DNA of 64,000 bases from an uncultured bacterium (GCA_905214305.1 CAJMLK010000004.1:30088-94087), one strand, 5' to 3'; counted from the stretch's first letter, positions 35,726 to 45,102 are shown. The notes: generated by a model from the letters alone, not told the origin. Made by a program: numbers and translations.

Positions 35726-35778
35726 CCACGCCGTCCTCATTGTCTATGCTGTAAAAAAGTACGACAAAGCGAGATATC

Positions 35779-37587
35779 ATGGCCGGACAGGCAAAAAAAA
35801 CATCACGGGCCGGGAGCGGTAAAAAAAATATTTCCGCCGAGGCACGCGGAGAAAATGCGGGGGACAAGGAGCAGTCGTGTGAAGTTTTCACCTTGTCCTC
35901 TTCTTCTTCTTCTTCTTCTTCTTCGGTGCGGCCCATGCCCCGGCGGATCTGCCTGCCGGATTTTTCCGGGCGTGTACTGACCCTGCCTGACGGGCCTGAA
36001 TCATGGCAGCGCCTTGGTGAAGGGCCTGACGCCCTTGTACTGGGCTTGGGGCCGGGCTGTCCCTGGCTCGCAGGGCTGGCACAGACCGCACGGCGGGTCT
36101 GCTGGCTTGAGCATGAGCCGACGCTGCGGGCTTTGCCACCGTTGGAGACACGCTGCGGCACAGGCATGCCGCAGCACTGGCAGCGTGTGCAACCGGAAGA
36201 AGCGGCGAAGCTGGCAGCGCACAGCACGTGCTATTTTTATGGGCCGGGCATGCGTCTGGCTCCGGATTTCTGGGGACCCCTCATGGGACAGGTGGACGCC
36301 GCGCTGCTGCAAGTTTCGTCCGTGCCCGCCGCTGCGCCGCAGGCCGTGGGAGGGGCTTCCGGCGAAAGGCGTGGAGGCGAAGGACGCGAAGGCGGCCCGT
36401 CGCTGCTGCCCGGGCACGATGGCCTGCTGCTGCATCAGGAACTGCATCAGGCTCTGGATGCCTGCGGCCTCGGCCCTGTGTTGCCGTTGGCTGAAAAAAT
36501 TCGCGGGCCAGAGGACTTTTTGGCTCTGCGCCATGTTTTTCGGCAGCAACGGCCCCGTCTTTTTTTGTCCGTAAACCTGCGCGGTCTGGATGCGGAAGGG
36601 CGCATCTTTCATTTGTGCCGGAGCATGGGCGTGCCTGTGGTTCTGTGGCTGGTGGACAATCCCTGGCACGTGCTTTCGGCCCTGCGGCTGCCCTGGTGGC
36701 GTGAGGCTTTCATTTTTGTGACGGACGCCTCGTTTGTGCCGGGACTGATCAGCGCCGGGGCGCGGCATGTATTGCATCTTCCTCTGGCTGTGGCAGGGCA
36801 TATGTGGCGCAATGCAGTGCCTGAGCATGCCGGTGGCGGCCCGGAGCCGGGACCGCTCTTTGTGGGGCGTTCGTCCTTTCCGCACAGGGAGCGTTTTTTT
36901 GCTGCGGCCCGCGTGCCAAAAGAGCTTGAGGCGGAGGCGTCAGGGCTTCTGGAGAGCAGCAGCGGGCCAATGGACGCCCCCAACTATTTCTGGTGGCAGC
37001 AGCGGCTTGGGGCGGCGGACTGGCCCGGCATGGCATCCCGCAATGCCGGGCTTGGGGCCGAAACATGCGCCAGGGGCAACCGTGCCCGCTGGCTGCGCGC
37101 AATTATGGCGCAGGCAGGGCGGGGAACAGGCAGAACCGGTGGCGACCACGCGCGTCCCCCCCTGCGCATTGTGGGCGATGCGGACTGGCACACGCTTTTG
37201 CCCGGCGCGCAAATTCTGCCTCCTGTAGACTATTATGCGGCGCTGCCTGACCTGTATGCCTCGGCCGGGGCGGTGCTCAATGTTACAAGCCTGCTGTTGC
37301 CACAGAGCCTGAGCCAGAGGCATTTTGACGTATGGGCAGCCGGAGGGACGCTTTTCAGCGATGCCACGCCGGGGCTGGATATCTTTCCTTCCAGCCTTGC
37401 CGAGCCGGTCAGGCTGCGCGGCCCGGAAGACTTCTGGACGCGCTGGGACGAGGCCCGCACGTATCCCGCGCGGATTGCGGATCTGCGGCGGGCCTGGCGC
37501 GAGCATCTGCGTAACGGGCATTGTTATGAGCACAGGGTGCGGCGCATCTGCGAAGTGGCGGGGATCATGTGTTCCGCCAAGGCGTAG
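35779..37587 (+). CDS. CgeB-like glycosyltransferase (DUF3880/GT group 1)
   Basis: 602 residues. After a Lys/Ser-rich N-terminus with a run of ten serines (about 39-49) comes a two-lobed protein: the first lobe has LVLGLGPGCPWLAGLA and SVNLRGLDAEGRIFHLCRSMGVPVVLWLVDNPWHVLS, typical of the CgeB/DUF3880 family, and the second ends in DYYAALPDLYASAGAVLNVTSLLLPQSLSQRHFDVWAAGG, a GT-B nucleotide-sugar-binding region. Such genes often modify flagellin or surface polymers in Desulfovibrio. The acceptor is unknown. Ribosome site is weak (GAGATATC). Nearby rfbBAC supplies deoxysugar donors. Confidence 0.75.
   Translation: MAGQAKKTSRAGSGKKNISAEARGENAGDKEQSCEVFTLSSSSSSSSSSVRPMPRRICLPDFSGRVLTLPDGPESWQRLGEGPDALVLGLGPGCPWLAGLAQTARRVCWLEHEPTLRALPPLETRCGTGMPQHWQRVQPEEAAKLAAHSTCYFYGPGMRLAPDFWGPLMGQVDAALLQVSSVPAAAPQAVGGASGERRGGEGREGGPSLLPGHDGLLLHQELHQALDACGLGPVLPLAEKIRGPEDFLALRHVFRQQRPRLFLSVNLRGLDAEGRIFHLCRSMGVPVVLWLVDNPWHVLSALRLPWWREAFIFVTDASFVPGLISAGARHVLHLPLAVAGHMWRNAVPEHAGGGPEPGPLFVGRSSFPHRERFFAAARVPKELEAEASGLLESSSGPMDAPNYFWWQQRLGAADWPGMASRNAGLGAETCARGNRARWLRAIMAQAGRGTGRTGGDHARPPLRIVGDADWHTLLPGAQILPPVDYYAALPDLYASAGAVLNVTSLLLPQSLSQRHFDVWAAGGTLFSDATPGLDIFPSSLAEPVRLRGPEDFWTRWDEARTYPARIADLRRAWREHLRNGHCYEHRVRRICEVAGIMCSAKA
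35893..35926. repeat. TCT microsatellite encoding poly-Ser
   Basis: Ten consecutive TCN serine codons, nine of them TCT, inside the glycosyltransferase gene. A length-variable tract is likely; changes stay in frame. Confidence 0.8.
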
Positions 37588-37818
37588 AAAAACAGGGCGC
37601 ACAGCTGTTACGGCCCTTAGCCGTTCTTTCGTGAAAGGCCTTGTGGCGGATGTTGCCGTGGTTTGCGCATGGCCTGAACGCATGACATCGCGCTGCCTGC
37701 CCTGAAAATATGCCTTGAGTGCCTTGGCCCGGCTGTAATGGCGCTTCTCGCAGGCGGCATGCACACGCACTGTCCGGCCATGATGAAAGCGTCATGGGGC
37801 AGAGGGCAGGCAAAGCAC

Positions 37819-37847
37819 TTGACACCGGGACGTGTATTGCCTATTGC
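37819..37847 (+). promoter_or_regulatory. Promoter of tRNA-Ala
   Basis: TTGACA at 37819-37824, 17-base spacer, TATTGC at 37842-37847. It would start about 20 bases before the tRNA. Confidence 0.55.
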
Positions 37848-37873
37848 TTTCTTCCTGCGCTGTTTATGCGCGT

Positions 37874-37949
37874 GGGGAAGTAGCTCAGCTGGGAGAGCAC
37901 CGCCTTCGCAAGGCGGGGGTCGAGGGTTCAAATCCCTTCTTCTCCACCA
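37874..37949 (+). tRNA. tRNA-Ala (anticodon CGC)
   Basis: 76 bases including an encoded CCA. Cloverleaf: acceptor GGGGAAG/CTTCTCC with the G3-U70 wobble that identifies alanine tRNA, D-arm AGCTCAGCTGGGAGAGC, anticodon stem CCGCC/GGCGG with loop TTCGCAA (anticodon CGC, reads GCG), variable loop, T-arm with GGTTCAAATCC. Confidence 0.97.
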
Positions 37950-37956
37950 AGTTTTC

Positions 37957-37990
37957 AAGGGGTTGCCTGATTGCAGGTAGCCCCTTTTTT
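37957..37990 (+). terminator. Terminator after tRNA-Ala
   Basis: Arms AAGGGGTTGCCTG and CAGGTAGCCCCTT pair over 13 positions with two G-U pairs, loop ATTG, then a T-run. Confidence 0.85.
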
Positions 37991-38124
37991 GTGCGTTTTT
38001 TTCAGCAGCGGCCTGACCGGCCGCCGGTTTTTCTGCGGTTGTCACAATGCTGAATTTTTTGCTAACGTGCTGAATACGCTGATGCGCTCATTGCTGCAGT
38101 GTTTTCTGGAAACAGGTACAATTT

Positions 38125-38215
38125 TAGCGCAGCGTATCTGCGTGGTTAAACGCCGGAGCGGGCGTCCTGGAAGCATTGAAAATATCCATGCTCAATGCGA
38201 AAATGCCCAAATGAA
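38125..38215 (-). repeat. Type A repeat, proximal part, reverse copy
   Basis: On the minus strand GCATTTTCGCATTGAGCATG and GGCGTTTAACCACGCAG match the first palindrome and middle of the type A repeat. It fills the gap before rfbB. Confidence 0.55.
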
Positions 38216-38239
38216 AAATCAGATGAAAAGGATGTAGCC

Positions 38240-39322
38240 ATGACCTGTCAACTTGTCACAGGGGGAGCGGGTTTTATCGGCTCGGCCTATGTGCTTCAGG
38301 CCCGCCGTGCGGGTGTCCGCGTCATCAATCTCGACAAGCTGACCTATGCGGGCAATCCCGCCAATCTTGCCGCTCTGACGGGCGACCCGGAGCATGTCTT
38401 TGTGCGCGGTGATATCGGCAATGAAGAGCTGGTGGCCTTTTTGCTCGATACGTACCGGCCTGATGCCGTGGTCAACTTTGCTGCAGAGAGTCATGTGGAC
38501 CGCTCCATCGTGGCGCCGGACGCCTTTGTGCGTACCAACGTGCTCGGCACGGCAAGCCTGCTGCGTGTGGTCAAGGACTGGTGGCGCGGGCTTTCTCTTG
38601 AGCAGGCTGCGGATTTTCGTTTTCTGCATGTCTCTACCGATGAGGTCTACGGCGACTTGCAGCCTGGTGATCCGGCTTTTTCGGAGAGCACTCCCTACAG
38701 CCCCAACAGTCCGTATTCAGCGTCCAAGGCGGCCAGCGATCACATGGTGTGCGCTTTTCACGAAACCTACGGCCTGCCCGTTCTGCTGACCAACTGCTCC
38801 AATAACTACGGGCCGCGTCAGTTCCCGGAAAAGCTCATTCCCCTCATGATTCTCACCGCCCTTGAGCGCAAGCCCCTGCCCGTGTATGGGCAAGGGGCCA
38901 ATATCCGCGACTGGCTGCATGTGGAAGACCACTGCGCGGCCATTGCCCGCGTGCTTGAGGCCGGGCAGGTCGGGCGCACCTACAATGTCGGCGGCCATGC
39001 GGAACGGACCAACCTTGAGGTGGTGCATGCCGTATGCGCCATCCTTGATGACATGCATCCTTCCGCCCAGGGACCCCATGCGGATCTGATTACCTTTGTG
39101 GCGGACAGGCCCGGTCATGATTTTCGCTATGCCATTGACTGCTCGCGCATTGAAAACGAACTGGGCTGGCGGCCCTCGCGCCGGTTTGACGCGGGCCTGC
39201 GCGATACCGTGCGCTGGTATCTCGAAAACAGCGCCTGGGTAGACCTTGTACGCAGCGGCGCCTACCTTGACTGGATGGACATCAATTACGGGCGGCGTGC
39301 CGCTGCCGCCAGCGGGGAGTAA
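38240..39322 (+). CDS. rfbB: dTDP-glucose 4,6-dehydratase
   Basis: 360-residue extended SDR enzyme. NAD motif GGAGFIGS near the N-terminus, HVSTDEVYGDL, PYSASKAASDHMV (Tyr-x3-Lys) and TNCSNNYGPRQFPEKLIP are RmlB signatures. It converts dTDP-glucose to dTDP-4-keto-6-deoxyglucose. ATG 38240 with AAAAGGA upstream is preferred over an upstream in-frame ATG at 38195 that lies in repeat sequence. First gene of rfbBAC. Confidence 0.95.
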   Translation: MTCQLVTGGAGFIGSAYVLQARRAGVRVINLDKLTYAGNPANLAALTGDPEHVFVRGDIGNEELVAFLLDTYRPDAVVNFAAESHVDRSIVAPDAFVRTNVLGTASLLRVVKDWWRGLSLEQAADFRFLHVSTDEVYGDLQPGDPAFSESTPYSPNSPYSASKAASDHMVCAFHETYGLPVLLTNCSNNYGPRQFPEKLIPLMILTALERKPLPVYGQGANIRDWLHVEDHCAAIARVLEAGQVGRTYNVGGHAERTNLEVVHAVCAILDDMHPSAQGPHADLITFVADRPGHDFRYAIDCSRIENELGWRPSRRFDAGLRDTVRWYLENSAWVDLVRSGAYLDWMDINYGRRAAAASGE

Positions 39323-39327
39323 AGCGT

Positions 39328-40221
39328 ATGCGCCAATGGAAGGGCATTGTTCTTGCCGGGGGATCCGGCTCGCGTCTCTATCCCCTGACCATGAGCGTGA
39401 GCAAGCAGCTCATGCCCATTTACGACAAACCCATGATCTATTATCCGCTGGCGACCCTGCTGATGGCCGGTATTCGCGATATCTGCCTTATCTCGACGCC
39501 CGAGCACCTTTCCCTGTATCGGGCATTGCTGCATGACGGCTCCCAGTGGGGCTGTCGCATCAGCTATGTGGAACAACCGCGCCCCGAGGGGCTGGCGCAA
39601 GCCTTTTTGCTGGCTGAAGAGCATATTGCCGGGCACAATACCTGCCTTGTGCTGGGAGACAACGTTTTTTTTGGCCACGGCATGCCCGATCTTACCCGCG
39701 AAGCCATGACGCGCGACCGGGGAGCCACGGTTTTCGGCTATCATGTGCGCGACCCGCAGCGTTATGGCGTTGTGGAATTTGACAGAGAGCGGCGCGTGGT
39801 CAGCATTGAAGAAAAGCCGCAGACGCCCAAATCCAATTTTGCGGTCACGGGCCTGTATTTCTATGATGCCGATGTGGTGGACATTGCCCGGTCTGTGCGC
39901 CCATCGGCACGCGGCGAGCTTGAAATAACCGACGTCAACAATACCTATCTGCAACGCGGCGACCTGCATGTGGAACTGATGGGCCGGGGTATTGCGTGGC
40001 TGGATACGGGAACTCACGACTCTCTCATGGATGCCGGGGCCTTTGTGCAGGCGGTGGAGAAACGGCAGGGACTCAAGGTGGCCTGCCTTGAAGAGATCGC
40101 GTGGCGCAACGGCTATATTTCGTCCGATGAGGTGCGTGCTCTGGCCCGTCCCATGGGCAAGACCGGGTACGGGCAGTATCTGCTTGACCTTGTGGATACG
40201 GGGATAGGCCAATGGAAGTAG
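39328..40221 (+). CDS. rfbA: Glucose-1-phosphate thymidylyltransferase
   Basis: 297 residues. N-terminal GIVLAGGSGSRLYPLTMSVSKQLMPIYDKPMIYYPL is the nucleotidyltransferase signature of RmlA. It makes dTDP-glucose, the first step of the pathway. GGAG precedes the ATG, five bases after rfbB. Confidence 0.96.
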   Translation: MRQWKGIVLAGGSGSRLYPLTMSVSKQLMPIYDKPMIYYPLATLLMAGIRDICLISTPEHLSLYRALLHDGSQWGCRISYVEQPRPEGLAQAFLLAEEHIAGHNTCLVLGDNVFFGHGMPDLTREAMTRDRGATVFGYHVRDPQRYGVVEFDRERRVVSIEEKPQTPKSNFAVTGLYFYDADVVDIARSVRPSARGELEITDVNNTYLQRGDLHVELMGRGIAWLDTGTHDSLMDAGAFVQAVEKRQGLKVACLEEIAWRNGYISSDEVRALARPMGKTGYGQYLLDLVDTGIGQWK

Positions 40222-40751
40222 CGGCAACGCCTCTGGCCGGGGTCATGCTCATAAAGCCCAGGGTATGGGGCGACAGCCGTGGCTACTTTGTAGAAACCTG
40301 GCAGCAGGAGCGGTACGTGGCAGCGGGCATTGATGGCCCTTTTGTGCAGGATAATCACTCCATGTCCACGTATGGCATACTGCGCGGCCTGCATTTTCAG
40401 AAAACACGCCCGCAGGGCAAGCTTGTGAGCGTTTCTCTGGGCAAGGTGTTTGATGTGGCCGTGGATATCCGGCCCGGTTCATCCACCTTCGGCCAGTGGT
40501 ATGGCGTGGAACTGACGCAGGACAATCAGTGGCAGCTCTGGATTCCGCCGGGGATGGCGCATGGCTTTGCGGTCACCAGTCAGACGGCGCATTTTCATTA
40601 TAAATGTACGGACTATTATTGCCCTGAAGACGAAGGGGGCATTCGCTGGAATGATCCCGACATAGCAGTGGTCTGGCCCGTGACGCAGCCTCTTTTGTCG
40701 GAAAAGGACAAATGTACGCCCCTGTGGCGGGATTTTCTGGCAGGAATATGA
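40212..40751 (+). CDS. rfbC: dTDP-4-dehydrorhamnose 3,5-epimerase
   Basis: 179-residue cupin-type epimerase. Visible: RGYFVETW, DNHSMSTYGILRGLHFQ (catalytic His), VSVSLGKVFDVAVDIRPGS, IPPGMAHGFAVTS and KCTDYY. Overlaps rfbA by 10 bases. The reductase rfbD that would finish dTDP-rhamnose is not adjacent. Confidence 0.95.
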   Translation: MEVAATPLAGVMLIKPRVWGDSRGYFVETWQQERYVAAGIDGPFVQDNHSMSTYGILRGLHFQKTRPQGKLVSVSLGKVFDVAVDIRPGSSTFGQWYGVELTQDNQWQLWIPPGMAHGFAVTSQTAHFHYKCTDYYCPEDEGGIRWNDPDIAVVWPVTQPLLSEKDKCTPLWRDFLAGI

Positions 40752-40871
40752 CGGCGCGCTTGCGCCGGTATTTGCACATTGAACGGGCCGGGCCCGCTTT
40801 TGTCAGGCTTGCGTTGAAAGCGCCGTGCCTGCCAGAAGCGGGTCCGGTGCTTTTTAGAGCCGTTTCGCACC
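40752..40871. other. Gap after rfbC, unique part
   Basis: No gene. A GGGCCGGGCCC-like inverted repeat (about 40786-40797) is the only structure before the type A repeat. Confidence 0.35.
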
Positions 40872-41048
40872 GAGAATGGATATTCTCAATGCTTCCCAAA
40901 CGCCCGCTTCGCGCGGAACGGTGCAGACAGGCAGCGCTGCCGTCCTGAGCCGTAAGGCTTCCGGGCAACGGCTGAAGCTGCGCGTACGCCCCTGCGGCGG
41001 GCGCCTGCTCCCGCATCCGCCAGAGCCATTTCACCGTGAATTTGCTCT
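40872..41048. repeat. Dispersed intergenic repeat type A, full-length copy
   Basis: First core GAGAAT-GGAT-ATTCTC (40872-40887), a middle with GGCTGAAGCTGCGCGTACGC, then CTGCTCCCGCATCCGCC and the terminal hairpin (41022-41048), here with arm mismatches. Confidence 0.75.
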
Positions 41049-41129
41049 GGCGCAAAAAGTGCCGCCGTTTTTGTTTTTGCTGCGTTTCTGGCAGTAGTGG
41101 AGAAGGCCCGCAAGTACCGGCGGGATGCG

Positions 41130-41810
41130 TTAGGCAAAGCCGAAATTCATGAGCGTATGCCGGGCCATGACATATTTTGAAAGCGACAGTTGCGTAAATT
41201 GCGTGCCCGAAAGCAGCCCTTCCACCACAGCAGGCAGAAAACTGTCGTATTTAAGCTCAAGAATGGTCAGGCCATCCGTGCAGATGGGAACCGACACGGC
41301 GGAACCTGGCGTGGAAGCCCGCAAGTCTGAATCGAAGGTGATTCTCACATTGCCCGGCGCATAGCTGAAGGCTTCACGCTCGTAGATGACGGTCGTTACC
41401 GGACGCAGGCAATTGGTGCAGTGCAGGCGGTAAAACGCCTCCCATACGTCGCCTTTTTGCCCGGCGGCTACGCTCATGTCTCCGGCGCAAAGCCTGTGGT
41501 ACTGGCCCTCCGATACCCTGGCGTGCAGCTTCAGCCCCAGTTCGCCCTCCTTGTGCTTGCGCTCCAGATGGATGGGATCAAGCTGGTCATTGTACCAGCG
41601 CATGCGCCATTTGTCGCGCGTGAAGACGCCGCTTTGCTTTTCATGCAGGGCAGTGTCATAGATGTCATCAAAGTACAGGCTGCTGATACGGTATTTCCCG
41701 TTGGAATGTCTGTCGCGCTGGAGCAGGCACGACACGCGCTGGCGCAAAATGGCAGCATTGTCCGGCGACAGGTAGTATTTTCGTTCGTATCTGAATTGTT
41801 TTTCCCGCAT
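41130..41810 (-). CDS. VTC-domain (polyphosphate polymerase-fold) protein
   Basis: 226 residues. QFRYERKYYLSP, YRISSLYFDDIYD, KWRMRWYND, IHLERKHKEG and ILELKYD are the charged beta-strands of the triphosphate-tunnel VTC domain, which in yeast Vtc4 polymerises polyphosphate from ATP. No membrane helix is seen, so cytosolic. The start is uncertain: ATG 41810 has GAGG eight bases upstream; ATG 41864 would add 18 residues. Transcribed divergently from cotH-DUF4956, a grouping I know recurs in several bacterial phyla. Activity here is inferred. Confidence 0.82.
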   Translation of the reverse strand: MREKQFRYERKYYLSPDNAAILRQRVSCLLQRDRHSNGKYRISSLYFDDIYDTALHEKQSGVFTRDKWRMRWYNDQLDPIHLERKHKEGELGLKLHARVSEGQYHRLCAGDMSVAAGQKGDVWEAFYRLHCTNCLRPVTTVIYEREAFSYAPGNVRITFDSDLRASTPGSAVSVPICTDGLTILELKYDSFLPAVVEGLLSGTQFTQLSLSKYVMARHTLMNFGFA

Positions 41811-42036
41811 GTTTGCGACCTCGCAAAAGAAAGCATCCTTGATGATGCTGCGTAAAAAGCTCATGAATTGCCGTTCAGCTTGGCGTACGGTGTTGACCTG
41901 AAAACACAATACTCCTATAATATTTTTTTGTATAAGCATAGCCCGTAGCTCGTGTCCTGTGCGCAGTGTTTTCTTCACGCGGATTGCAGGCCGGTTTGCG
42001 ACGGCCCCCCCCCATTGCAGGAAAACACGCGGAAGT

Positions 42037-44301
42037 ATGCGAACGACCATAGTATGCCTGTTTCTGGCTGTAGCGCTGGCATGCGTTGCGGCATCCCATC
42101 TTTTGCCTTCAGGTCTTTCAGGCTTGGCTGCGCCTTCAGGCAGGGAAAGCCTGCGCGAAATCGTTGGCCATACAATACATCAGGAAAAGGAAAGGGTCGA
42201 AAGGCCGGTCTTTAGTCCCTCCGTGCATTTTCACACGGAGTCAGTTCGTGTGGAAATGTCCTGCCAACGGCCAGATGCACAGATATTCTATACTGTGGAC
42301 GGCTCCACTCCCAGCAGCAACAGCACCGCCTATGCCGGTCCCCTTCTTCTCGTTGCCGAACATGGCAGAACGTGCACGGTCGTCAAGGCCGTGGCAGTGA
42401 TTGACGGGCAGGAAAGCGCGGTCAGCACGCACAGTTATTTTATCGAGCCGGGCATCCGCGCGCGCTACGATTCCTACATTTTTTCCCTGTCTACAGAGGA
42501 TGAAAACCTGTACGGGCACGAGACCGGCATCCTTGTGCCGGGCAAGCTGCGGGCTGAATCCGTGCAGAGGCATCCTGGAAAGGAGGTAAACGCTCACGAC
42601 GCCAACTACAAGGGGCGGGGGCGTACCTGGGAGCGGCCGGTGCATGTGGAGGTGTTGACCCCGGATGGCGTTCGTCTGCTTTCGCAAAAAGCGGGCTTGC
42701 GTGTTTTCGGGGGCGTGTCGCGCCATTATCCGCAAAAGTCGCTGCGGCTTACAGCCCGCAAGAGCTATGATCCGGCGGCAGGAAAATTCAAATATCCCTT
42801 CTTTGCCGAACTGGCCCGTGAAGACGCCAGGTTTCCTGTATTGTCCTTTGATGCCCTGACACTGAGCAGTGGGGGCCAGGATCTGTATGACGCGCAGATC
42901 CGCACTCCGCTGATTGCACGTATTGCCGCCGGGGCCGGATACCCGTGGGTTGCTCCCGTGCATTCGGCCGCCGTGTACCTCAATGGCGGCTATTACGGTC
43001 ATTCTTATCTGACAGTGAGAATGGATGACAGCCTGCTCGAGAGTTTTTTCAATCGTCCTCGCGAAGATTTTGCCACATTTAATGGTGGTGTAAAAAGGTT
43101 GCGCTCTTCGCCAAAATACCCGGAACTTTTGAACTGGCGCATGATCAAGGGCTTCAGGGCGTTAACAAGGCGTTGCGAAGTCGAGCCGATGAGTGAAAAC
43201 CTCTATGCTGCCATTGCAAAGCAGATAGATGTTGATGATATGCTATTATATTATGCCATCGAAGCCTATATAGACAATAGGGAATGGCTGCACGACGACC
43301 AGAACAATATTAAAGTGTGGCGCTATGTGGGGGATGACAGAGTTCAAGGATGCGGGCTTGATGGCCGCTGGCGCTATGTGCTGTATGATATGGATGTTTC
43401 TGCCATGAGCCCCTGGGGTGGTGCAACACCCCCTTCCAATCCCACCCTGGAGCGCGCGCTGGCGGCAAGCCCTGTCTTTGCCTCTCTGCTGGAGCGCCCG
43501 GAATCGGCAGCACAATTTGCCAATAATATTTGTGATATGGCGTTTGTTCACTACGCTGAGGGGCATGTGCGGCAGGTAATGCAGGAGCTGAACGTCATAA
43601 GCCTTGGCGAAATTGAGCATGCGGCGCGGCACGGCGTATACAGCCCCCCTGATCTGCAAAAAACCATCGCCAGAGGCCGTGAAAATATTCTTACGTTTTT
43701 CAGGGAGCGCCCGGAACACGCACTCGACGAACTGCGCCGCATTCTGGGCTATACGGATCTTTATCACGTAACTGTGGAAGGTTCGGCCCGCCTGAATACC
43801 ATCAGTCGTCCCGATCCAGAGGGATGGTATTTCGCTGAAAATGCCGTTGAGGTTGCCGCTGTTCTGCCGCCGGACAAGGTTGTGCGGCATTGGGAAGTGA
43901 ACGGACAGTTGAGGCATGGCGACAAGATCACGCTTTCCGGTCGTGACGCGGTGGAGGGGCAGGTGCGGGTCAGGCTCGTGACAGATGATTGCCTGCCGCC
44001 GCTGGTGCTTGAAAATGCCTATGATCAGGGGCATGTCTGCGGTTTTTCGCTACGTAATACCACAGACCGTCCGTTCGAAGCTCAGGGCCTGTATCTGAGC
44101 GACCGGCTGGGCAAGCCCCAGAAGTACGAACTGTCGGGCATGGTTTTTAATCCGGGCGAGGTGGTTCCATTTGTGGGCAAGGGCGCGCGACATATCTCTG
44201 CCCTGAAGAAAATGCAGGTGAATTTCAAGCCCGTGCAGGGCGAAACCATTTATCTGCGTAACAGGGACGGACAGATACTGTCGTCTATCACTGTCGAATA
44301 A
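42037..44301 (+). CDS. CotH-family kinase-like exported protein
   Basis: 754 residues. N-terminal signal/anchor (IVCLFLAVALACVAASHLL), a chitobiase/FN3-like beta domain (about 55-140, QIFYTVDGSTPSSNSTAYAGPL), then a CotH domain (about 150-560) with LRVFGGVSRHYPQKSLRL, AVYLNGGYYGHSYLTVRMDD, DDQNNIKVWRY and WRYVLYDMDVSAM, and a C-terminal lamin-tail-like beta domain (LYLSDRLGKPQKYELSG). CotH is an atypical protein kinase of spore coats; here it would act outside the cytoplasm. GGAAG precedes the ATG closely. Probably one transcript with DUF4956. Confidence 0.85.
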   Translation: MRTTIVCLFLAVALACVAASHLLPSGLSGLAAPSGRESLREIVGHTIHQEKERVERPVFSPSVHFHTESVRVEMSCQRPDAQIFYTVDGSTPSSNSTAYAGPLLLVAEHGRTCTVVKAVAVIDGQESAVSTHSYFIEPGIRARYDSYIFSLSTEDENLYGHETGILVPGKLRAESVQRHPGKEVNAHDANYKGRGRTWERPVHVEVLTPDGVRLLSQKAGLRVFGGVSRHYPQKSLRLTARKSYDPAAGKFKYPFFAELAREDARFPVLSFDALTLSSGGQDLYDAQIRTPLIARIAAGAGYPWVAPVHSAAVYLNGGYYGHSYLTVRMDDSLLESFFNRPREDFATFNGGVKRLRSSPKYPELLNWRMIKGFRALTRRCEVEPMSENLYAAIAKQIDVDDMLLYYAIEAYIDNREWLHDDQNNIKVWRYVGDDRVQGCGLDGRWRYVLYDMDVSAMSPWGGATPPSNPTLERALAASPVFASLLERPESAAQFANNICDMAFVHYAEGHVRQVMQELNVISLGEIEHAARHGVYSPPDLQKTIARGRENILTFFRERPEHALDELRRILGYTDLYHVTVEGSARLNTISRPDPEGWYFAENAVEVAAVLPPDKVVRHWEVNGQLRHGDKITLSGRDAVEGQVRVRLVTDDCLPPLVLENAYDQGHVCGFSLRNTTDRPFEAQGLYLSDRLGKPQKYELSGMVFNPGEVVPFVGKGARHISALKKMQVNFKPVQGETIYLRNRDGQILSSITVE

Positions 44302-44334
44302 CCTTAACCATGTTTTGCATGATGCCGGTGATGT

Positions 44335-44994
44335 ATGACTGAAGAGCTTCGCAAGGTCCTGCTTCTGTTTTCTCAGCAGGAAACGCTGACCATGTTTTCT
44401 CTGGCTGTGACAATGGCTGTCGCCCTTGGTTGCGGGCTTGCCATCTATTTGCTGTACCGCTTTTTTTATCGCGGCATTGTTTACAATGAAAACTTCGGCG
44501 TTCTCATTCTTATTGTCAGCGGCATAACCGCCTTTATCATCATTACCATCGGCACGAACTTTGTTCTGTCGCTCGGCATGGTCGGGGCGCTGTCCATTGT
44601 GCGTTTTCGCGCTCCCATCAAGGACCCGCTGGATGTGGGCTTTCTGTATTGGAGCATTGCCGCAGGGCTCACCGCCGGGGCACGGCTTTACATGGTTGCC
44701 ATTTTCGGTACGGCGGTTATCGGCCTTGTGTACATTGCCATGACTTTTGTTCACCGGGACTCACGAACGTTTCTGCTTATTCTGCGTTATGCCCCCGAAG
44801 TTGAAGAACGGGTAAACGCCTTGCTGCAGAAAATGAAGTGCAGGCTGAAAAACAAGAGCGTCTCGCACGGGGCCACGGAGCTGACCCTTGAGGTCAAGGT
44901 GAAAAAAGGGCGCATAGAATTCATGGATGCCTTTACCGGAGCAGACTTTGTGGAAAGCGCCACTCTGGTGGAATACAACGGAACCTATTCGTAA
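44335..44994 (+). CDS. DUF4956 membrane protein
   Basis: 219 residues: three or four membrane helices (about 20-150) with the conserved LGMVGALSIVRFRAPIKDPLD loop, then a cytosolic alpha/beta tail. DUF4956 proteins commonly accompany VTC and CotH proteins; function unknown, possibly a transporter or anchor for the polymerase. 33 bases after cotH, followed by a strong terminator. Confidence 0.85.
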   Translation: MTEELRKVLLLFSQQETLTMFSLAVTMAVALGCGLAIYLLYRFFYRGIVYNENFGVLILIVSGITAFIIITIGTNFVLSLGMVGALSIVRFRAPIKDPLDVGFLYWSIAAGLTAGARLYMVAIFGTAVIGLVYIAMTFVHRDSRTFLLILRYAPEVEERVNALLQKMKCRLKNKSVSHGATELTLEVKVKKGRIEFMDAFTGADFVESATLVEYNGTYS

Positions 44995-45055
44995 AAACTG
45001 TCGCGGTTCGGCTGCGTTTCATACGTTGTGATTCGCAGTGCTGAAAATATGACCG

Positions 45056-45102
45056 GGGATATAAAAGACTTCACTCTGTGGAGGATTTTATATCCCTTTT
45101 TT
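45056..45102 (+). terminator. Long terminator after the cotH-DUF4956 unit
   Basis: Arms GGGATATAAAA (45056-45066) and TTTTATATCCC (45086-45096), inner stem CTTCAC/GTGGAG with opposed GA steps, followed by six T. Confidence 0.85.
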
